A stretch of 64,000 bases of DNA from Budorcas taxicolor (taxonomy: Eukaryota > Chordata > Mammalia > Artiodactyla > Bovidae): assembly GCF_023091745.1 (NCBI RefSeq), contig NC_068911.1, positions 159,202,004-159,266,003 on the forward strand. The letters are read 5' to 3'. The translations under genes and the position numbers were made by a program. The notes beneath the pieces are model-generated. The model ran no database searches, had not been told where the DNA came from, and was given only the letters and a program-made list of their open reading frames with translations. Shown here one piece after another: positions 54,101-64,000 of the stretch; position 1 is the first letter of the stretch; each line of letters starts with the position of its first letter.

Positions 54101-57100
54101 TTGACTGAACATGAATAAATAAAAACTTTTTAGTTAGTCCCTTTTCCTGATCAGACTTGTGTTTGCGCATCTTTTCTTTCTTTGGAAATAAAGACCTGGT
54201 CTTTCACATTAGATGCAGTTCGAGAAATGTTCCCTGAGGCTCTTGTAGATTGCAGCCATCCAGGGTGTCACCAGGGATGGGCATGTCTCTGGAAAAAAGC
54301 TACTCAGTCACAGAATAGACAGTTGTTGCATCGGGCGTCCCCACTGTTTGAAGTCTTCCTAAAGCAAGTCACCCATCAGGAAGGATGTTGCCACCACTGC
54401 TGCCTGGTAAGCATCAAAAGAATGTCAGAGACTTTTTACATTTCATCTTCATTTAAGACAGAGAGAGAGAAAATAATCATTCTTACTAGGAAGTGATATT
54501 AGACTGCCCCTCCCTGCCGACCACTGCAAATTAGACAGGGGCTCAAGATAATTTGAAGAACAAAAAGCTCTAAACTGGTATCTGGCCCTCAAAGTTTCTG
54601 CTGGAGAGAATGGCTTGGTAAAAGATGCTTCATTTTGCAGAATTACAAATAAGATCAAGAACATAGTGAGTGGAAGTATGTGTTATTTCAGCGAAAAGTT
54701 AGGTAAACTTAGACTATTAAAGAATTTTCACAGATAATCATCTTAGGTAGTGGATCTGGAGACTACTATTAAAGAGTTACTGCTTAAAGATGTTTCTTCA
54801 AAGTCCTATTCCCCTCTTAGAATAAGGAGAAATTCACAAAATAGAATATGTATGAGCTGGAAGAATTTAAACCCTCAAAAACATGTCAGCAGGGTCTAGA
54901 CTGGCAACGTTGAGTCTGCTTGCTGAAAGCCAAGCCATTTTCAATGCTATAAGACATTGTCAAAGAAAGCTATGAAGGATTTCCATTTGGCCTCATAGAA
55001 CATTTTTTTCTGTTTAGAATGACTCTCCAGATGACTTTAAGTATGTCTTAAATTCCATGTTATATCCATTAAAATACATCTTATACCAATTTATTTTGAT
55101 TTTCAGAAATAATCAGTGCAGCTCAAAGAGGAGGATTAAGCTTGAGCTTCTCCATGATATCTTTGAGAATCTGAAAAGGAAAAGGATGCTGAATGTCATG
55201 TCTGCACAGATTTATTAGTTCTAATCGCCTGGAGATATCAAAACTAACCATAGAAGGAAATATCTAGAAGTCTACTGGGCAGACTTTCTAGTTCTCAAAG
55301 TGGAATATCCAGACAGGAACTGCAGTCTAATGATTTTATTAAATGGACATTTGAGACTTCTATGAGCATGTTGCTAGAGTCACTGAGGGAAGTATTGTGT
55401 ATTCTGCAACTTCACACCCAGGTGGGACTCCGAAGATACTGTGCAACACCCTGGATTCACAATTCCCATTGGATCCTTAGTAAGTCATGATACGAAATTT
55501 GCCAGAAATGTGACTGAAAGCTTAGACTGTACAGTAATATGTGTTCTAGCATTAGCTGTGAATTGGGGGTTGGTGGAGCTCCTCCATGAGCCAGGAAGTG
55601 AAGGACATAAAATCCTACTTCGCTTTGTCTGTAAATCTAACCAATACTGAATAGAAACAGCCACATAATGAAATGCGGGCACATTATCCAGAATGTTAAA
55701 AAAAAAAAAAAAAAAAGACATTTGTTAACTTCATAAACTGGCCTCATTCATAAAAACTAAAATAGCAAAGAAGTGGAAATCTACTTCCCACTAAGTGATC
55801 GGAGAGAAACTCAAAGCCCCTGATAAACAATGTGCAATAAATTTTATCAACTGAGAAACTGTTAAGACAAGTAAACAAGAGATGTCTAGCTTTAATGATG
55901 GGTCAATAATTTGAGAATTAGTAAAAAAAAGAAGAAGAAAAAAAAAAACAATTCACCAGCAATAGGATAATTCCTTTTGTGTCAAATTCAAAAGCTCAGT
56001 GAAACACTGTAGTTCAGGGACATTGATGAAAAAGATATCCCTTTTGATTAGACTATACCACCAGTACTGGAGATACCCAGGTCAAAGCGAGCCACCCTCA
56101 TTATCATGTTTATCTGTCATTCAAATACATAGATTAAAGCTGTATTCAAATTGCTAATGTGTTTTTTTATCCTAGGAAAAAAGTGTTGATGGAAAGAATA
56201 AACATTGTGATTTTCAGTTTTGACAGATGTGTTTTTCTTCAACAAGTATTTAGGGGAAAATTATATTTTTCCTTCCTCTTCTTATCCTTCTCCTCCTCCT
56301 CTTGTCTTCCTGTTCCATCTTAGAAAGATGTCAGCCCTAGAAGCTTCCTGGGTTTTGGGGAGAGAGAGTCTGTTGAAAATATTACTTTAAAAAATAAAAA
56401 TGAGTATTCAGCATCAGTTGTGAACGCATCCCCCTCCAAAACCAAGCATGCAAAGTCTCTCTCTTGGGCCACTGTTGACTAGTTACCAAAGAAATCTTTG
56501 CACCTCCCTTCATTTCCATAACTTTATAGACAAACCTGGACAAGATTTTTCTCTTCTTTGCCTCTTGGTGCACTCTGTCCAGTAAACAAAATCTCCACCC
56601 ATCAAAAAGAGGAAGAACATAGACAAATATTGTACTTAAATGATGTTTCCTTATATACCAGTAGATGATTTATAAATGTCAGAGAATGTCTTTGATTCCA
56701 GAGAAGGACAAAAGAGAGGGGGATGACAGAAAAGGAGTGAAGAATTGTTCTAACTGTGAATATCAGTTTCACAAAGCGCTCTGTTTCTGAACTTGAATAA
56801 GTTCATTTAAACTCCCTGCTTGCATTTTACCACCCAGAATGGAGGAACTAACTCAAAACAGAAATAATCTGAGAACCCTACTGAGGTTAGTGTTTCTAAA
56901 ATGCTTCACACTGTAAAAAAGGGGAGCTGAGGTGACAAACACTATCACTGTCTACTCCTGCCATGTTTCAAAGTGACCTCTAACCTTTGATACAATGGAG
57001 TATGAAACCAGCTTTAAGATGTAGCTAATGACAAACTGGCTGCAGGGGAAAATAGAGAAAGTAAGGCTGAATGAGTTCAACTCTAGCATATCACAATTTC

Positions 57101-57221
57101 ACAGTCGAACCAAAAGTAGTACAAACTCAAATTGTAGGGTGTAGAGAGCCTCAGCTTTGAAGTCAGTCTCCTGGCTAGTGGAAAGAGGAGCTTGTTTACA
57201 TCTGCAAGTTAACTCTTAGGT
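54101..57221. other. Unassigned DNA, 3.1 kb
   Basis: No confident gene or repeat. It includes a 104-codon frame at 54182-54496 with a donor-like GGTAAG (54406-54411) inside it, a run of A at 55699-55716, and a second A-rich patch near 55923-55950. None is supported as a gene. Confidence 0.5.
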
Positions 57222-57448
57222 AAGGCTTCCCTGGTGGCTCAGGGGCAAAAGAATCCACCTGCAATGCAGGAGATGCTGGAGCCCCAGTTTCAACCCTTGA
57301 GTCAGGAAGTTCCCCTGGGTTGGGTAAATCTCCTGGAGGAAGAAATGGCAACCCACTCCAGTATTCTTACCTGGGAGATCTCATGGATAGACGAGCCAGG
57401 CGGGCTATGGTCCATAGGGTTGCAAAGAGTCAGACATGGCTGAGCACA
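57222..57448 (+). mobile_element. Bov-tA SINE (left arm of an inverted pair)
   Basis: Complete unit with a small internal duplication (AGTTCCCCTGGGTTGGGTAA). The body ends AGAGTCAGACATGGCTGAGC. Confidence 0.94.
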
Positions 57449-57487
57449 CACACAGGACAAGACCAGGCAACAGTACTCCAGCTACTG

Positions 57488-57696
57488 ATGTTGTTTAGGT
57501 GCTCAGTCATGTCTGACTCTTTGGCAACCCCACAGACTGTAGCCTGCCAGGGCTCCTGTGTCCACGAAATTCTCCAGGCAAGAATACTGGAGTGGGTTGC
57601 CATTTCCTTTTCCAGGGAATATTCCCTACCCAGTTATCAAACTCTCGCCTCCTGCATTGCAGGTGGATTCTCTTCCACTGAGCCACCAGGGAAGAC
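57488..57696 (-). mobile_element. Bov-tA SINE (right arm of an inverted pair)
   Basis: Reverse unit: AGGTGCTCAGTCATGTCTG, CCAGGCAAGAATACTGGAG, then the head GCATTGCAGGTGGATTCTC and CCACCAGGGAAGACC. It lies only about 40 bp from the plus-strand copy. Confidence 0.94.
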
Positions 57697-57799
57697 CTCC
57701 AGCTACTGCTAAAAGTGTGCCTCTCCAGTTAATGAGTTCAACTAACCATAAAAATAATAATATGATAGAATTGCAGCTCACAACGATCCCAACGACGTG

Positions 57800-57965
57800 T
57801 CCTGATATGCGATAAGTGTTTGGTATGCACCACCTCACATTCATCTCCACTCTGCACAGTAAGAGAGGGTGTGTTTTTATTCCGATTTTATACAGAAGAT
57901 ATATAGATGCTAAACACAGTGCTTGGGGTCACTTGGAAGGGAATTAGGGAATGCAGGGACCAAAC
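57800..57965 (-). repeat. MIR SINE remnant
   Basis: AAGTGTTTGGTATGCACCACC, TATTCCGATTTTATACAGAAG, GGGGTCACTTGGAAGGGAAT and AGGGACCAAACTCATGCC match the reversed MIR order. Confidence 0.65.
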
Positions 57966-58753
57966 TCATGCCACCCGACCCCATGGAACAAAAACCAAGA
58001 CAAAATATCTATTCTGGGGCCAAAAAGGCTTGGTTGGCAACCAGCAGATGCTCAGTTCAGATCCCGTGCTTCTTTTAAAATTTGTCTGGCTCTCTGAACT
58101 CATTGACCTTTCAACATTCTATGACTCCCAAAGCTGTAGCTTAAGGAGGTGGTTTTTTGTTTTTGTTTTTATAGAAACATACAGGTTGCAGATGAATATG
58201 CAGCACTCATTGCATCTTCTCTGCAAAGTTCTCACTTAAGTCTACCATACTCTCAGCCATACTTTCATACTGTTAAGGATTTCTTTAAGAATGTTATTGC
58301 CTCTGATGCCCCCCAGGCTATATTTCCACTGTCCTCCTTCATTTTTATTCTTGTCCTTCAGATTAAAGAAGAAGGAGGATTTTTTTTTTTTCTTTCCTGG
58401 AGAAGAAAGACTGGCTTCTAAACAACTTTGGTCAGTGAGACACAGCATCTCTCATTCTGCCCTGGTAGACACAGGGCTTAGTAGCCTCCCTCTGTGTCCC
58501 CAAACTGCCCCAAATACTGTTGACAGCTTTAAAAAGATTCCAAACAAGCATAACACTCCCCCTAAGCTTCTTTTTTTACTTTCGGCTGCTTTTTTCTGCC
58601 TCCCCATATCCTTCATTTCATTTTCCAAAAGATCCTGGAGAAAACTACTTCTAGGTAATTAGAAATTTGAGGAACATTTTCATCTAGAAGCCAAAAGTTT
58701 TTTTTTTTATTAAAAAATAATAATAACCTGTCAGCTTATAGGGAGGGCTTTTT
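57966..58753. other. Unassigned DNA
   Basis: Frames of 90 to 123 codons overlap here (58149-58421, 58291-58662 plus) but are driven by poly-T/poly-A tracts and have no domain. No repeat family was recognised. Confidence 0.5.
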
Positions 58754-59084
58754 CAAAACTAACTTAACTTTTATTTAATTTTTGGCTGTGCTCGGTCTTT
58801 GCTGCTGCACAGGTTTTTCTCTAGTTGTGGCGAGGGGGGGCTACTTTCTAGCTGCAGTGCACAGCTTTCTCATTGTGGGGCTCCTCGTATGGCAGAACAC
58901 AGGCTTTGGGAAAGTAAGTTTCAGTAGTTGCAGCTCCCAGGTCTAGAGCACAGGCTTGATAGTTGTGGTGCTTGGGCTAAGTTATCCCTGGGTATGTGGG
59001 ATCTTCCCGCACATACCCAGGAAATAAATCCCTGTATCCTGCGCTGGCAGGATTCTTTACCACTAAGCCACCAGGGAAGCCCAA
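58754..59084 (-). mobile_element. CHR-family SINE containing a new palindrome
   Basis: Reversed CHR: TTTTTGGCTGTGCTCGGTC, CTAGTTGTGGCGAGGGGGGG, CAGTAGTTGCAGCTCCCAGG, then the head GGATTCTTTACCACTAAGCC. GGGAGGGCTTTTT (58741) and GGGAGAGTTTTTT (59085) are a probable TSD with two mismatches. Perfect 12-bp arms at 58987-58998 and 59010-59021 are not part of the usual SINE sequence. Confidence 0.9.
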
Positions 59085-59097
59085 GGGAGAGTTTTTT

Positions 59098-59439
59098 AAT
59101 ACAATGACTCACATTTCTGTGGACAAAATCTTCTTTCCTGATCATGAAAATCTCCCTATTCAGGGAATGGTATTTGAGATTTTATTCTTTATCACAACTC
59201 TGTTTTAGCTGCTGCAGACATAAAAACATGAGAGAGTGACTCCCTGTACTCCCAATTCCCTATGAAGTGTTGATGAGAAATTATTCATTGTGTGCTCTGT
59301 AAGAACTTGTCTTGTTTCTCCTATTAAAGCACCCTCATCTGCATTAACAACTCTTATTTACCACTGTCTGGTCAATGTTAAGGGAAATCAGCAAGGGAAA
59401 GACCAGAATAATGGCCCCCACCAATTAAGTGCATAACCT
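59098..59439. other. Unassigned DNA
   Basis: No gene or repeat recognised in this 340-bp interval. Confidence 0.5.
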
Positions 59440-59632
59440 GAAGTGAAAGTGAAAGTCGCTCAGTTGTGTCCGAATCTTTGCAAGCCCATGGACTATACAG
59501 TCCATGGAATTCTCCAGGCCAGAATACTGGAGTGGGTAGCCTTTCCCTTCTCCAGGGGATCTTCCCAACCCAGAAATCAAACCCAGGTCTACGGCATTGC
59601 AGGCAGATTCTTTACTAGGTGAGCCAACCTAA
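59440..59632 (-). mobile_element. Bov-tA SINE
   Basis: It starts with the GAAGTGAAAGTGAAAGTCGC tail, has AGAATACTGGAGTGGGTAGC in the body and ends in the head GCAGGCAGATTCTTTACTAG. Confidence 0.94.
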
Positions 59633-59759
59633 TCCTCAGTATTTATGAATATGTCATGTTAGGTGACAAGAAAAAAAATGAAACTTGCAGATGGAATTAG
59701 TTTTGCTAATCAGCTAACCTTGGGTTTATCCTGGATTATCTGGAAGAACTGGAAGTAAA

Positions 59760-59956
59760 AGTGCTGTTTGCTTAGTCACGTCTGATTCTTTATGATCCCA
59801 TGGACTGTAGCCACCGGGATTCTCTGTCCATGTAATTCTCCAGGCGAGAATACTGGAGTGGATAACCATTCCCTTCTCCAGGAAATCCTCCTGACCCAAG
59901 GATCAAACTTGGGTTTCCTCCACTGGAGGCAGAATCTTTACACTCTGAGCCAGGTC
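59760..59956 (-). mobile_element. Bov-tA SINE
   Basis: Diverged but complete reverse unit: TTTGCTTAGTCACGTCTG, GAGAATACTGGAGTGGATAAC and the head GGCAGAATCTTTACACTCTG. Confidence 0.93.
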
Positions 59957-60344
59957 CAGTGTAATCACAAGGGATTTTTAGAAGTGGAAGAAGAAGGCAA
60001 AAGATAAGTCAAAGTCAGAGAAAGAAATACAATGATGGAAGCTGAGGTGGCAGTGATAAAATGTGAAAAGGAGCCAACGCTATTACTTTGAAAATGGAAG
60101 AGAGCCATGAAGCAAAAAATGTCAACAGCCGGATAAAGCAAGGAAACAGATTTTGCCCTACAACCTCCAAAAAGAAACCCAGGCCTGCCTGCCAACACCT
60201 TCATTTTCACCTAGTAAGACCCACATCAGACTTCTGGTCTACAAAATTAAAACAAATTTATGTTGTCTTAAGCTACAAAACTGTGATAATTCATTAAGCT
60301 TCCATAGAAAACTAATAATCAGGAACTTCTAAAAGATACCAAAT
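59957..60344. other. Unassigned DNA
   Basis: Two short opposing frames (59965-60210 minus, 60088-60297 plus) overlap with no domain. No repeat recognised. Confidence 0.5.
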
Positions 60345-60530
60345 GGTGAGTAATATTCCATTTTACAAACGTATATGTACCACATCTTCCTTATACATTC
60401 ATATGTTAATGGTCACTGGAGATGTTTCCAAACCCTAGCTACTATAAATTGTACTGGAATGAATAGTGGGTTTCAAGCGTCTTTTTGAATTATGGTTTTC
60501 TCAGGGTATATACCCAGTAGTGGGATTCCA
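60345..60530 (-). repeat. L1 ORF2 3' fragment
   Basis: AGTAATATTCCATTTTACAAA, ATGTACCACATCTTCCTTAT, AATTATGGTTTTCTCAGGG and ACCCAGTAGTGGGATTCC are the familiar L1 ORF2 C-terminal region in reverse. The following 180 bp (60531-60710) was not assigned. Confidence 0.85.
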
Positions 60531-60710
60531 CCAACCAAGCATATATACACAGGGCAGAAAGGGTCTTCAATGCAAAGGGAATATCCCATATTGAAAAGAG
60601 GGGCTGCAATGGTGTTTTCCCACATGTCTAGTGTGACTAGGCCATAAACTCCCCTTTGGGTATAAGGAATGCTTTGCCACATACATATGTATACATGTAT
60701 ATTGCCATAT

Positions 60711-60831
60711 TGTTGTTTTAGTTGCTAAATCATGTCTAAATCTTTTTGGACCCCATGGACTATGGCCTGTGGCTCATCAGGCTCCTCTGTCCATGGGATT
60801 TCACAGACCAGAATACTGGAGTGGGTTGCCA
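60711..60831 (-). mobile_element. 5'-truncated Bov-tA SINE
   Basis: TTTAGTTGCTAAATCATGTC, GGCTCCTCTGTCCATGGG and AATACTGGAGTGGGTTGCC, ending before the head in an AT run. Confidence 0.9.
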
Positions 60832-63292
60832 AATATATATATATAATGGTGAAAAGCCTAGGTTTAGAAGTCAGACCAAACTAGTTAACAAACACTGCTA
60901 ACACGTAATTATCCTCTTTATTCTGGGGTGTGGATTGCTTGAGAAATAAAAATTTTCTAACCCCTTCTTCTTGTTCTCCACCTCTCAGGGTGGAGAAAGA
61001 AAAGGGGGATGGAGGATTTATTTTTCAATTCAGATGCTCACTCCTAAGCCTGACAAGAAACAAAGAGTTCTAGGTGGAAGATGGCATTGTTTACTGCTCC
61101 TGAAATTCACTCATTGCTTTGATCAAAGTGTCAGATAATCCAAACTCTTTAAACAGAGAAAAAACTCTTAATTTCCAGCCCTTATAGAAAAATATACATT
61201 AAATGCCACTTTTAGTATTAGTGAGTACTATTTCTCAAGCCCTGTGTAAAGAAAACAGATTTTCAAATATGGCATCCTCTCATTTGCCAGTTTTGCTAAT
61301 GGAAAAGAAAGAGGAGGTGGAAAAAGTCATTCAAATTAGCTATGATGGAGCCCACTACTCTCTATATGCTTTCTACCTATGAGACAAAATCATTTAGAAG
61401 ATATTTTTTCTAAGGGAATATCAATCAGTTCCGCAAAACAAAAGTTCTCTTTACTTCATATTGTTAAAATCTTTTCTTCCTTAGATACACAGCAAAAGAG
61501 ATAGGAATATATTTCGTAAGAAAGTTAAGAAAGTAGTCGAAGGATATTCATAGAAAAGGAGGATCCAGGTGCCACGCAAGCTGCATAAGGCCCTTTTGTA
61601 TCCCAGGGGTGTCTGGGAAAGCCACATGTGTATGTTGCAATGTCATTGCGTCATTGCTTCTCTGAATCTGAGGGGAGGGATTTTGCTCTACATAAATTGT
61701 GGTCACAGAGACTAACTGAGCTCACTTCTGTTACATTTGTGGCCAGGAAAAGAATTACACATAATTATGCATCTTTGTTGGCCATGCACGGAAACAAATC
61801 CTGGAAATAAAACCAACTTCTCTATCAAGTTCTCCAAGACACATCCATCAAATTTACGAGACCTCAAGAGTGTGAATGTGGAAATTCAGGCACGGTGCTT
61901 CCTCTGAAACGATTCCCCAAGGTGTGTGGGTCAACAGAGAATGGAATCCTTTGCTGCGTGACTCAGAGCCAGGAGAAAGAATCTGGGTAGAACGTCGTGA
62001 GTGAAGGACTGCCTCAGTCACTCTGTGCATCTGCAACAACTGTTCTGGCACCCGGCTATGTAGTCCACAAAGACCTAATTTAATGGTGTGAATACACAAC
62101 ATGGTGTGTGTATCTGTGTATGCTTTTAATGACCTCCACACAGGCTACTATTTTATCGTGGCTTCCAGCAGAGAGAGAGGGAAAAACAAGATTCAACTAT
62201 AGAAGCTGACTATATTTAATATTTCTGTTAGTTTTCTGTCTGCCAGTCTGGCAGATTGGCCCAATTGGAAAAACAACATCTATGATTGCTGAAACAGTTC
62301 CTGGCTACATTTGGCACTCTTAATCACTGAATGACACAGAAATCCCTGTCTACAAATCTAAGGCAAAAGAGGCCAGCCTTTGTATATCACCAAGACTTAT
62401 CTGTTTGTCTTTATTTCAAAGTCCAGATTCTAAGGTCATTACTCAATTCAATAGCATAGCCGTTCACAGCATTTCACAAACACAATGCAAACTCTATGCA
62501 AATCCTTGGGTTAACTGGATGTCATCAGTACCATGCCACTATAAAAAATGAATCTGTCTCCTGTTCTCTGTTTTGTTTTGTTTTTCTAGGTCAAGAAAAA
62601 AAAAAATCTCTTTCATTCAATCCACTCAAACTCTACTTTTAACATTAAAATAACTTTTCTATATGTTGATACACAGCAAATAAGAAAAATGAAATTAACA
62701 TCATGTGCTTTTGATTACTATTTGGCCAACAAAATTTCTAAATGTGGTGAAGAAAAAAAAAATGTTTCAAAGTTCTGAACTTGAAATTGAAAGTGCCAAG
62801 TATGAAACTTAGTAGCTGGGTGAGATTTGACAGCTCACTCAGCCTTCTGAGTCACTCAGTCTTACATTATTGGAAAATCAAGTGGGATTCCATGTGAGGG
62901 AGCTGTTGGTAAATCACAGCTTGCTATTCAAATGTAACATATTATACTATAAACTGAAGAGTGGACACCTAATCTGTAGGAACTACTTAAATCAAAGTTG
63001 AACATTTGAACAAATCTATAATTCTTAACAACAACAACAACAAAACCTTTATCAGTGTCTATATAAGCTCCTGTTGAGTGAAGAAACTGTAATACTTGGT
63101 CCCACATCAAATTATGTCCTGAAAAATTCAGCAGAATGTGAATGGACGTTTTGTTTCTATGCAAGAAATCCTAGCAATTAGGACATCTTTTTTTCTCAGC
63201 ACATCAACATTCCATACCACAAATTACTAGCATGGACTGCCTGCAGAATCAACTACCTCACCTTTAACGCTTTGGCTCCCAGTAATGGGGAA
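60832..63292. other. Unassigned DNA with moderately complex sequence
   Basis: No repeat over 2.4 kb and no supported exon. It contains an octamer-type ATGCAAAT (62496-62503), a small palindrome CTGCCAGTCTGGCAG (62240-62254) and an (AAC)n run near 63028-63045. It is the longest stretch in the right half free of recognised mobile DNA. Confidence 0.5.
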
Positions 63293-63490
63293 TGGAGCTC
63301 CCCTGGTGGCTCAGTGGTGAAGAACCCACCTGCCAAAGTAGAAGATGCCAGAGATATGGGTTCAGTCCCTGGGTAGGGAACATCCCCTGGCAGCCCTCTC
63401 CAGTACTCTTGCCTGGGAAATCCCACAGACAGAGGAGCCTGGTAGGCTACAGTTCATGGGGCCCCAAAGACTTAAGCAACAACAGCTTTC
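63293..63490 (+). mobile_element. Bov-tA SINE
   Basis: Head AGCTCCCCTGGTGGCTCAG, GGGTTCAGTCCC and a body with CAGTACTCTTGCCTGGG, ending in AAGCAACAACAGC. A partial mismatch replaces AGTCGGACACGACTG. Confidence 0.92.
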
Positions 63491-63763
63491 CCACGGGGAA
63501 TACACATTATCAGCAGAGATGGAGCACCGCAGGGGACAGCACTGGTAGAAGACTGATACCATCTCGAGTGAGGCCTCGAATTGGTTTCCAGAAGAAAGCA
63601 TGACCTTTGAAGTCAGACCATAGTCATTCCAGTTTTGGTTACACTGTGTTCTTTTTCCATCTATAGAGTAGCATAATAATTACAAACAGGATAGTAGTAT
63701 TATTGACAAGCATCATAAGATGAATTAAGAAGAGCGTGCCAATGTCCAGCACATAGAAGGGTA

Positions 63764-63967
63764 TGTGTTAGTCCCTAAGCCCAGCCAGCCTCTTTTCAAC
63801 TCCATGGACTGTAACTCGACAGGCTCCTCTGTCCATGGGATTCTCTAGGCAAGAATAATGGAATGGGTTGCCAGTACCTTCTCCAGGGAATCTTCCCAAC
63901 CCAAGGATTGACCCAGGTCTCCCACATTGGAGGCAGATTCTTCACCATTTGAGCCACCAGATAAGGC
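63764..63967 (-). mobile_element. Bov-tA SINE
   Basis: Reverse unit with a drifted tail (GTGTTAGTCCCTAAGCCC), GGCAAGAATAATGGAATGGG and the head GGAGGCAGATTCTTCACC with GAGCCACCAGATAAGG. Confidence 0.93.
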
Positions 63968-64000
63968 AAAATGATTGACATTAATATTATCAACTGTGAG

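Noticed and set aside
55699..55716. Run of A as a processed-pseudogene tail
   Set aside because: No recognisable coding or RNA sequence lies upstream in the right orientation, and I saw no TSD.
58149..58662. Overlapping frames of 90 to 123 codons
   Set aside because: Their length depends on poly-T tracts giving phenylalanine runs, and there is no domain.
60531..60710. Possible LTR or endogenous retrovirus fragment after the L1 piece
   Set aside because: I could not match it to any LTR landmark such as terminal TG/CA with a primer site or polyA signal, so it is left unassigned.

Overview
This window is nuclear DNA from a ruminant, most likely a bovid (cattle, sheep, goat or relative). The evidence is its repeat content: about twenty Bov-tA tRNA-derived SINE units, three CHR-family SINEs plus a fragment, and many copies of the RTE-clade LINE BovB with its pentanucleotide (ACTGA)n tail. 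Older mammalian repeats (L1, L2, MIR, MER5-like and Tigger/MER2-like elements) fill much of the rest. The DNA is AT-rich. I found no host protein-coding gene, structural RNA gene, CRISPR array or bacterial-type operon. The window looks intergenic, or part of a very large intron. All long reading frames recognised as real proteins are decayed reverse-transcriptase or endonuclease frames of BovB or L1.

Layout: 0-7.2 kb is L2 broken up by Bov-tA and CHR SINEs and one 1.3-kb BovB. 7.2-14.9 kb is mostly AT-rich unassigned DNA with old MIR, L2 and L1 remnants and a tiny mariner palindrome. 14.9-25.8 kb is a dense BovB pile-up: a plus-strand BovB (18.4-23.6 kb) is split by a nearly full-length minus-strand BovB (18.74-21.88 kb), with further plus and minus fragments on both sides. 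28.8-34.3 kb holds two long minus-strand BovB copies cut at almost the same consensus position. 36.0-38.9 kb is an L1 split by a BovB with a clean 12-bp target-site duplication (TSD); its RT frame is open for about 318 codons. 39.7-44.3 kb has an old L1, two abutting BovB 3' ends and a twin-primed (internally inverted) L1 with an 18-bp TSD. 44.3-51.6 kb is mainly unassigned. 51.6-54.1 kb is an L1 whose extreme 3' end was hit by both a Bov-tA and a BovB at what looks like the same site. 54.1-64 kb is largely unassigned with scattered SINEs.

Nothing here acts as a co-operating gene set. The elements form insertion strata: L2, MIR and DNA transposons are oldest, then L1, then CHR, BovB and Bov-tA. 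Bov-tA depends on BovB-encoded machinery for mobility (established knowledge), which fits their shared 3' ends. I did not find an undescribed biological system. The best leads are structural: nested and inverted BovB copies, coincident truncation points, reused target sites, a template-switch-like palindrome in a CHR SINE, and a YY1-like motif plus a diverged tandem repeat at a BovB 5' end. Element boundaries were judged by eye from remembered consensus structure and may be off by several bases.
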